Source: Anaerolineaceae bacterium UBA4781 (GTDB lineage: Bacteria; Chloroflexota; Anaerolineae; Anaerolineales; Anaerolineaceae). Taken from it: 7,673 bases of DNA. Every line of letters starts with the position of its first letter. Positions within the stretch are counted from its first letter, which is position 1. Of the stretch, positions 5,869 through 7,673 are shown in pieces. The stretch is taken from positions 1-7,673 of the forward strand of contig DHHD01000095.1 of assembly GCA_002403105.1 (NCBI GenBank), in the 5' to 3' direction. Below the pieces are notes generated by a model that saw nothing but the letters and a program-made list of their open reading frames with translations, did no database searches and was not told the DNA's origin. The position numbers and the translations under genes are program-made.

Positions 5869-6618
5869 TTGTGATTCCATATCGCGATGAATTAGATATT
5901 TCAAAGCATGTGTACAAACCCTTGTAATATTTTCAAGTGTTTGGGGTTTACTTCCTCCCAGCATCATAATTCCTCCAGCGCGCACTGAACGAACTGCGCT
6001 GATCACAAACAATGTTGAAACTTCCATTTCACTGCAGAGCAACCCTGAGCGCTCGAATATTTTCTGTTTTTCGAGTAATGCATGCGATGCAATCATCCCC
6101 AAGGGATCATGTTCGCCATAGAAAGCATCTTTTGATTGAGATATTCCAACCTGATATCCAAATGAGAGATCGTGGGCAGCATCCATTAATGCTGTTGTAA
6201 CCTCCACATCTGCCACTGCCGGGAAAGACATGGGTTGATAGCGCAGTGATGTTCTTTCATCGCGCGCCGCAGCCCAGGTTATGATCAAATCTGATGGATC
6301 GGTCTTTCTTTGAATAGTACCGGATGTTCCAACCCGAATAAATGTATGTGCGCCCAAACGGATCAATTCTTCAAGGGTCGTTGCCATGGCGGGGCAACCC
6401 ATCCCGGTTGAGACAACCGAAACTTTTTGTCCATCCAGGAGACCTGTGTATGTAACATGCGTCCATTTTCTAGCTTCTTCGTGAGCACCTTCAAAGGGAC
6501 CTGCAAGAAAAGGTACCCGCGCCGGATCGCCGGGCAGAAGAATATATTTGCCAATTTGATTTGATGAAACATTCAGAATATCCGAATGAAGATTTGCTTT
6601 TTTTATTAAAGTGGGCAT
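5860..6618 (-). CDS. Nucleoside phosphorylase, uridine phosphorylase-like
   Basis: This is a 252-residue PNP/UDP-family enzyme (PF01048) that splits a nucleoside with phosphate to free base and (deoxy)ribose-1-phosphate in salvage; family enzymes are usually hexamers. The own-site residues are present: phosphate loop LPGDPARV at 28-35 (Gly30, Arg34), STGMG at 70-74, RVGTSG at 95-100 (Arg95, Thr98) and ribose-binding SEME at 196-199 (Glu199). SQSKDAFYGEHDP (160-172) and the uridine phosphorylase-like C-terminus place it nearer uridine phosphorylase than DeoD. The base-recognition loop has Glu169 where related enzymes I recall have Gln (FYGQH), so base preference is uncertain. The N-terminus (NLHSD) and the EEARKW region (Arg50) differ from the usual QYHI and NREF forms, with apparent two-residue shifts. 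The ATG at 6618 has AGGAG 5 bases upstream. The gene is coupled to the degenerate paralogue downstream. Confidence 0.88.
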   Translation of the reverse strand: MPTLIKKANLHSDILNVSSNQIGKYILLPGDPARVPFLAGPFEGAHEEARKWTHVTYTGLLDGQKVSVVSTGMGCPAMATTLEELIRLGAHTFIRVGTSGTIQRKTDPSDLIITWAAARDERTSLRYQPMSFPAVADVEVTTALMDAAHDLSFGYQVGISQSKDAFYGEHDPLGMIASHALLEKQKIFERSGLLCSEMEVSTLFVISAVRSVRAGGIMMLGGSKPQTLENITRVCTHALKYLIHRDMESQRG

Positions 6619-6623
6619 GTCAG

Positions 6624-6654
6624 CTCCTGGGAGTAGAAATGAACCTTTATTATA
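6624..6654 (-). promoter_or_regulatory. Promoter -10 candidate and ribosome site for the phosphorylase pair
   Basis: The complement contains TATAAT (6649-6654) about 30 bases upstream of the ATG at 6618. It is followed by the Shine-Dalgarno AGGAG (6624-6628), which sits 5 bases before the ATG. This would give a leader of roughly 20-25 bases. No clear -35 is visible at 16-18 bases. The rest of the divergent gap up to the plus-strand gene (6655-6744) is AT-rich; I see no operator-like palindrome in it. Confidence 0.45.
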
Positions 6655-6744
6655 AATGGAAAGTTATGAATAGTTTTATTAATAATGAATTCACGAACAA
6701 AATAGATGAGTACGAATAACCATTATAATAACCAGGTATCAACG

Positions 6745-7673
6745 ATGAAAAAACATAACAAAAAAGTAATAGAACTCCTATCTGCCATTCTCTCCATCCT
6801 TTTCATGTTGGTGTACATTGGTCAAGCAATTCATTATGTGCCCAGTATTGAACCAGTCATGGATGAGGGAACCTATTTATTAAAGGGAAAATGGTACTGG
6901 CAGAATACGTACCAACCATTTGAAGAGAGTGGTCCTCTCACCAATAAACCACCCTTCGCATTCTATGTGCTTGGTATCTCGCAGGTTCTATTTACGCCTG
7001 GTTTGGCATCCGGGCGTTATTTTGCTGTTTTTCTAAGTATCCTGCTGCTGGTCGGACAATGGCTGACTGTAAAGCGACTTGCGGGTAATTGGTGGGCAGC
7101 TTTTTCCATCGCTTTATATGCAATCTCCCCCGCCTGGATCATTTATTATTCACGAGCCATGACCCAGGTTGTTACTTCTCTACTTATTATATGGAGCTTG
7201 TATTTCGTTTTAGGAGATAAAAGGAAACAGTGGCAGCTTATTGTTGGAGCAATCCTAGCTGCTCTGGTTGTAATGGTCAGGCAAAATCTTCTCCCTTTAT
7301 TCCTATTCACATTGATTTATATCATTTGGGAAAATGGATTTCGCAAGAGCATTGCACCAACCCTGGCGGGGTTTTTTACCTTCATTGGGTTGAACACATT
7401 GTATTGGCCTGAAATCTATTTTGCAATTTGGCAACCATATTTTCCGGAATTTTTGGATCTTATGATAATAAATGTCTTTCATTTGAATTCATATACTGGA
7501 GATATGGGGGCTTCGTTTTTACAAAGAGATTACAGCTTAATATATGAAGTTCAAGTGCTTTTTGATTGTGTACGATATTTCTTCCTTCCAATATTTACTA
7601 CATTATCATCCTTTATGATACTTTCCCCAAAGGATATGTATCTTGAAAAGAAAAATCGGAAAATTACATTCTT
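6745..7673 (+). CDS. GT-C membrane glycosyltransferase (PMT/ArnT-like, GT39/GT83 type), 3' end outside the window
   Basis: The frame is open from ATG at 6745 to the window edge, giving 309 residues with no stop. The protein is strongly hydrophobic, with many membrane spans, the first at about 10-27. It is followed by an outer loop carrying PVMDEGTYLL with Asp40-Glu41, the position of the catalytic Asp in GT-C enzymes that use polyprenyl-phosphate sugars. NKPPFAFYVLG (67-77) matches the HPPL-like motif that follows in this family, and YYSRAMTQ (134-141) matches the conserved SR segment. Such enzymes add sugars to lipids, proteins or polymers on the outer face of the membrane. The ribosome site is weak (AGG, 8 bases before the ATG). 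An in-frame ATG at 6706 would add 13 polar residues but has no ribosome site. The gene is transcribed divergently from the phosphorylase pair. Acceptor and donor are unknown. Confidence 0.82.
   Translation, partial: MKKHNKKVIELLSAILSILFMLVYIGQAIHYVPSIEPVMDEGTYLLKGKWYWQNTYQPFEESGPLTNKPPFAFYVLGISQVLFTPGLASGRYFAVFLSILLLVGQWLTVKRLAGNWWAAFSIALYAISPAWIIYYSRAMTQVVTSLLIIWSLYFVLGDKRKQWQLIVGAILAALVVMVRQNLLPLFLFTLIYIIWENGFRKSIAPTLAGFFTFIGLNTLYWPEIYFAIWQPYFPEFLDLMIINVFHLNSYTGDMGASFLQRDYSLIYEVQVLFDCVRYFFLPIFTTLSSFMILSPKDMYLEKKNRKITF

Noticed and set aside
5855..5917. Longer N-terminus for the degenerate phosphorylase, starting at the ATG at 5917
   Set aside because: It would overlap about 58 bases of the upstream gene and add residues with no family likeness. 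The ATGs at 5860 and 5854 sit at the stop codon with a ribosome site.
1..7673. Search for tRNA or rRNA genes, CRISPR arrays, IS elements, long inverted or direct repeats, and riboswitches
   Set aside because: I saw no candidate by eye on either strand. Repeated words between the two flippase-like genes reflect paralogy, not a mobile repeat.

Overview
The window is a bacterial chromosomal segment of modest GC content with ordinary gene density. It holds seven protein genes, two of them cut by the window edges, and no RNA genes, mobile elements or CRISPR arrays that I can see. The gene mix is a single-domain GH13 amylase-family enzyme, LPG_synthase_TM-type flippase-like proteins, a lipoprotein sugar dehydrogenase and a GT-C glycosyltransferase. 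This, with use of a TTG start, would fit an anaerobic heterotroph such as a Chloroflexota (Anaerolineae-like) or Firmicutes lineage. That placement is inference only.

Layout, left to right. (1) 2-1336, plus strand: the 3' part of a GH13 glycoside hydrolase whose first residues lie outside the window. (2) 1401-2405 and 2628-3653, minus strand: two tandem paralogous flippase-like membrane proteins. They are 46% identical over 328 ungapped positions (counted by hand), and each has its own ribosome binding site. A hairpin terminator with the stop codon in its loop closes this side, facing the convergent GH13 gene. (3) 3783-4991, minus: a lipid-anchored PQQ-type (GSDH family) sugar dehydrogenase. 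A -10 element lies so close to its ATG that the message may be leaderless. (4) 5060-5854 and 5860-6618, minus: two nucleoside phosphorylase-family genes joined by a TAATGA-type junction. The upstream one has a largely intact active site; the downstream one has lost most catalytic residues. (5) 6745-7673, plus, divergent: the start of a multi-membrane-span GT-C (PMT/ArnT-like) glycosyltransferase that runs off the right edge.

How the genes work together: the five minus-strand genes run in one direction, but the gaps (68, 130 and 222 bp) and the promoter- or terminator-like signals suggest at least two or three transcription units. The only tightly coupled pair is the two phosphorylases. The most interesting point is that the degenerate phosphorylase keeps, in recognisable form, the two residues (His in YHIGL, Arg in HREY) that in uridine phosphorylase are donated across the dimer interface to the partner's active site, while losing the residues of its own site. 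This suggests a hetero-oligomeric enzyme with a pseudo-subunit. The flippase-like pair and the GT-C enzyme are both typical of lipid-linked sugar or envelope polymer metabolism, but nothing here ties them to one pathway.
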